NCBI GenBank assembly: GCA_041609895.1
Contig: JBFIPX010000153.1
Location: 1 to 8,163, forward strand
Source of the DNA: JAHHLP01 sp041609895
GTDB taxonomy: Bacteria; Bacteroidota; Rhodothermia; Rhodothermales; JABDKH01
Direction: 5' to 3'
Length of the DNA: 8,163 nucleotides
Below, in pieces: positions 6,175 through 8,163 of this stretch. Within the stretch, counting starts at the first letter, position 1; the number at the start of each line of letters is the position of its first letter. The notes under the pieces are model-generated. The model was not told the DNA's origin. It ran no database searches and worked only from the letters and a program-made list of their open reading frames with translations. Made by a program: the position numbers and the translations under genes.

Positions 6175-7431
6175 ATGCCGAAGTATAACTTCAACAAGGA
6201 CGACGCCTTTCTCTTTGAAGAGATGTTGAGCGAGGAAGACCGGCTGATCATGGAGTCGGCTCGCGAGTATTCGCAATCACGTCTCGAGCCGCGTGCGCTG
6301 GAAGGAAATCAGGACGAGGTGTTTCATCCTGAGATCCCAGCCGAGATGGGTGAACTTGGCTTGCTTGGTGCCACGATACCGGTAGAGTACGGCGGTTCCG
6401 GGGTGAGCTACACGGCCTACGGATTGATCGCTCGCGAATTGGAGAGGGTCGACTCTTCGTATCGGTCGTTCTGCTCGGTACAGTCCTCACTGGTTATGTA
6501 TCCGATCCACGAGTTCGGAACGGAAGAGATGAAGTCACGGCTCCTGCCAAAGCTCGCAACGGGAGAACTCATCGGATGCTTTGGCCTGACGGAGCCGGAC
6601 CATGGTTCGGATCCTGGATCCATGAAGTCGACCGCTACACGAGCCGACGGTGGATGGATCCTGAACGGTGCAAAGATGTGGATTACGAACTCTTCGGTCG
6701 CCGATGTGGCGGTAGTGTGGGCAAAGGCCCGCGAACACGCCGGCGAGGAGGGCGTGATCCGCGGCTTCGTTCTGGAGAAGGAGATGGACGGATGGACGGC
6801 GCCCATAACGCATAACAAAATGTCGCTGCGAGCCTCCGTTACGGGCGAGATCGTGATGGAAGACTGTTTTGTTCCGGATGCGAACGTGTTTCCCGACGTA
6901 ACCGGATTGAAGGGTCCGTTCTCTTGCCTCAACAATGCGCGGTATGGTATTGTGTGGGGCGCACTTGGTGCGGCTGAGGATTGTTATCAGCGAGCGAGAA
7001 CCTATGTCGGGGAGCGGACACAATTTGGCTATCCGCTTGCCGCCATGCAACTCATACAAACGAAGCTCGCAAACATGCTCACCGACATCACGCAAATGCA
7101 ATTGCTCTCTTGGAGGTTGGGCCATTTGATGGATCAGGGTCGTGCAGTGCCGGCCATGGTATCGCTGGCGAAACGAAATAATTGTGGGACTGCACTCGAA
7201 ATAGCACGGGTAGCACGCGACATGCTCGGAGGTAACGGCATCACGGGAGAATACCGTGTGATTCATCACATGGTTAACCTTGAGAGTGTTAACACCTACG
7301 AGGGCACCTACGACATTCACGGCTTGATTCTCGGACGAGAGGTTACCGGCATTCAGTCGTTTGTGCCGCGGGGTAACGACGTGGTCGTCAAGAAGCCTGA
7401 ATCAGAGCTTGTCGGCCGGAACGGAGGGTAG
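6175..7431 (+). CDS. gcdH: Glutaryl-CoA dehydrogenase (acyl-CoA dehydrogenase family)
   Basis: The 418-residue product follows human glutaryl-CoA dehydrogenase closely from memory: YGLIARELERVDSSYRS (82-98), SVQSSLVMYPI (101-111), GCFGLTEPDHGSDPGSM (134-150), WITNSSVADVAVVWA (169-183), FSCLNNARYGIVWGALGA (249-266), KRNNCGTALEIARVARDM (333-350), LGGNGITGEY (351-360) and NLESVNTYEGTYDIHGLILG (368-387). Glu376 in NTYEG is the catalytic base. Arg97 matches the residue that holds the gamma-carboxylate of glutaryl-CoA. Glu90 and Tyr375 match residues linked to the decarboxylating form, so conversion of glutaryl-CoA to crotonyl-CoA and CO2 is expected, in lysine, tryptophan or aromatic breakdown. 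FAD electrons should pass to the EtfAB encoded upstream. The start ATG at 6175 has a weak ribosome site; the 84-base gap after fixX leaves room for its own promoter, though none is obvious. Confidence 0.94.
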   Translation: MPKYNFNKDDAFLFEEMLSEEDRLIMESAREYSQSRLEPRALEGNQDEVFHPEIPAEMGELGLLGATIPVEYGGSGVSYTAYGLIARELERVDSSYRSFCSVQSSLVMYPIHEFGTEEMKSRLLPKLATGELIGCFGLTEPDHGSDPGSMKSTATRADGGWILNGAKMWITNSSVADVAVVWAKAREHAGEEGVIRGFVLEKEMDGWTAPITHNKMSLRASVTGEIVMEDCFVPDANVFPDVTGLKGPFSCLNNARYGIVWGALGAAEDCYQRARTYVGERTQFGYPLAAMQLIQTKLANMLTDITQMQLLSWRLGHLMDQGRAVPAMVSLAKRNNCGTALEIARVARDMLGGNGITGEYRVIHHMVNLESVNTYEGTYDIHGLILGREVTGIQSFVPRGNDVVVKKPESELVGRNGG

Positions 7432-7527
7432 GAAAGTCTAATTCAAATTCGTGTAGTGATTGAAGCAGGTAACATTTGTACCCCCCTCTCGTATCCCCCG
7501 CGGTAAAAACGCATTAGCATCGTCATC

Positions 7528-7857
7528 ATGGAAGAGATTATCGTTGTCGCCATCGTTTTCGGTTCGCTGCTCGCCGCGCTGAAACTCATCCTGGATTTCG
7601 TCCGCGAAAAGCGCGGGGTCAAATCGGTCGATGCGGATCGCAGTATTACGACGACGCAGTTGTCTGACATGATAGAGGAGGAGGTCGCACGTTCGGTCGC
7701 GCACCTCGAGAGGCGAATCGAGAACCTCGAAGCTATCGCGGTCGATGCCCCCATTTTACCCGAAGGGCGCGCGGCCGGCCGACTTGAGCTGTCGATAGAT
7801 AGCGACAACGAGACAGAAGTCGCAGAAGTGGCGGTCCGCAACCGCACGCGGAGTTAG
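7528..7857 (+). CDS. Small membrane-anchored coiled-coil protein, PspB-like layout
   Basis: The 109-residue product has one N-terminal membrane segment (about residues 4-24), then a basic patch FVREKRG (24-30). A predicted helix/coiled coil follows (about 44-71), containing LSDMIEEEVARSVAHLERR and IENLEAI, and the C-terminal tail is acidic and low in conserved features. This layout, and the RIENLEAI ending of the helix, resembles phage shock protein B (PspB), which has a membrane helix followed by a short coiled coil ending RIQALESIL. The present protein is longer by a tail of about 35 residues. The similarity is one of layout and may not be homology. It stands 96 bases after gcdH, in the same direction, and is convergent with ppdK. 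The 96-base gap shows no clear promoter. Coding status is supported by the membrane helix and helical phasing. Function is unknown. Confidence 0.6.
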   Translation: MEEIIVVAIVFGSLLAALKLILDFVREKRGVKSVDADRSITTTQLSDMIEEEVARSVAHLERRIENLEAIAVDAPILPEGRAAGRLELSIDSDNETEVAEVAVRNRTRS

Positions 7858-7910
7858 TATCCGATTTTCGGTCGGTGATTTTCCGGAAGCGAGACGACCC
7901 CCAAAGGACG

Positions 7911-7941
7911 AGAGCCGCTGCGGCATGACCGCAACGGCTCT
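7911..7941. terminator. Hairpin, likely bidirectional terminator between convergent genes
   Basis: AGAGCCG (7911-7917) pairs with CGGCTCT (7935-7941), and TGCGG (7919-7923) pairs with CCGCA (7929-7933). This gives twelve base pairs, one C/A mismatch and a five-base loop. On the plus strand it is followed by GTTTATC, and on the minus strand by CGTCCTTTGG, so the T-runs are short. It lies about 54 bases after the stop of the small membrane protein and about 46 bases after the ppdK stop, where a shared terminator for convergent genes is expected. Confidence 0.65.
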
Positions 7942-7986
7942 GTTTATCCGGACTGGTCCGTGACTTTATCGATGAACGACGCTCAG

Positions 7987-8163
7987 CTAGGCCGCCACCG
8001 CCTCATCAACCGGCTCCTTCGCGAGTCTCGACTGTGCCGCGGCGAGACGGGCGATCGGAACCCGGAACGGAGAGCATGACACGTAGTTCATCCCTACATC
8101 ATAGCAGAATGCGACCGAGGCTGGATCACCACCGTGCTCACCGCAGATGCCGACCTTGAGGTC
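7987..8163 (-). CDS. ppdK: Pyruvate, phosphate dikinase, C-terminal end (partial)
   Basis: The last 58 codons and the TAG stop are visible; the rest lies beyond the right edge. The protein end reads KVGICGEHGGDPASVAF, then MNYVSCSPFRVPIARLAAAQ, which is the diagnostic C-terminus of PPDK and differs from the corresponding end of PEP synthase. The Cys in ICGEHGG matches the catalytic Cys831 of the Clostridium symbiosum enzyme. PPDK interconverts pyruvate, ATP and phosphate with PEP, AMP and pyrophosphate in the cytoplasm. After the final conserved AAAQ there is a tail of about 14 residues, including KEPVDEAVAA, somewhat longer than I recall for C. symbiosum. It is convergent with the preceding plus-strand genes and shares their terminator. 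Confidence 0.95.
   Translation of the reverse strand, partial: DLKVGICGEHGGDPASVAFCYDVGMNYVSCSPFRVPIARLAAAQSRLAKEPVDEAVAA

Noticed and set aside
6535..7320. Long minus-strand open frame (261 codons) opposite gcdH
   Set aside because: gcdH is strongly conserved in the other strand; the antisense protein has no domain-like pattern and is rich in His, Arg and Cys, as shadow frames often are.
7461..7485. Possible Bacteroidota-type promoter box (AACATTTG) before the small membrane protein gene
   Set aside because: Only the -7 type box is approximate and no matching upstream TTTG at the right spacing was found.
7861..7875. Small inverted repeat CCGA/TCGG just after the small membrane protein gene
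   Set aside because: Four base pairs only; the much stronger hairpin at 7911-7941 explains termination better.

Overview
The window comes from a moderately GC-rich Gram-negative bacterium. It encodes lipoproteins and a small outer-membrane beta-barrel protein with a C-terminal phenylalanine. Shine-Dalgarno signals are mostly weak, with clear ones only before etfA and fixC. I would tentatively place it near the Rhodothermota/Balneolota or a related Bacteroidota-like lineage, but this is inference from gene style, not a marker gene. No RNA genes, CRISPR arrays or mobile elements were seen. No gene-free stretch exceeds about 160 bases.

Left third, minus strand (read right to left): a small secreted beta-barrel protein of unknown role, then hemW (radical SAM haem chaperone), then two consecutive DUF192 lipoprotein genes. 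The second DUF192 gene runs off the left edge. hemW and the first DUF192 gene share one base, and the two DUF192 genes overlap by an ATGA, so these three genes look like a translationally coupled operon.

Centre, plus strand: etfB (fixA), etfA (fixB), fixC and fixX in exact fixABCX order, followed 84 bases later by a glutaryl-CoA dehydrogenase gene (gcdH). The first four form an electron-transfer flavoprotein plus a split ETF:quinone oxidoreductase. The dehydrogenase is a natural electron donor to ETF. The simplest model is an acyl-CoA oxidation module: glutaryl-CoA from lysine, tryptophan or aromatic breakdown is oxidised by GcdH, and electrons pass through EtfAB and FixCX to membrane quinone. 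Because the order is that of fixABCX, flavin-based electron bifurcation is possible but cannot be decided from motifs here. FixX carries an unusual nine cysteines, enough for two iron-sulphur clusters. A perfect 17-bp tandem repeat lies between fixX and gcdH.

Right end: a small membrane-anchored coiled-coil protein with PspB-like layout follows gcdH. It is convergent with the 3' end of ppdK (pyruvate, phosphate dikinase, minus strand, cut by the right edge). A strong hairpin between them is a likely bidirectional terminator. The most interesting content is the fixABCX-gcdH cluster. I found no convincing wholly new system.
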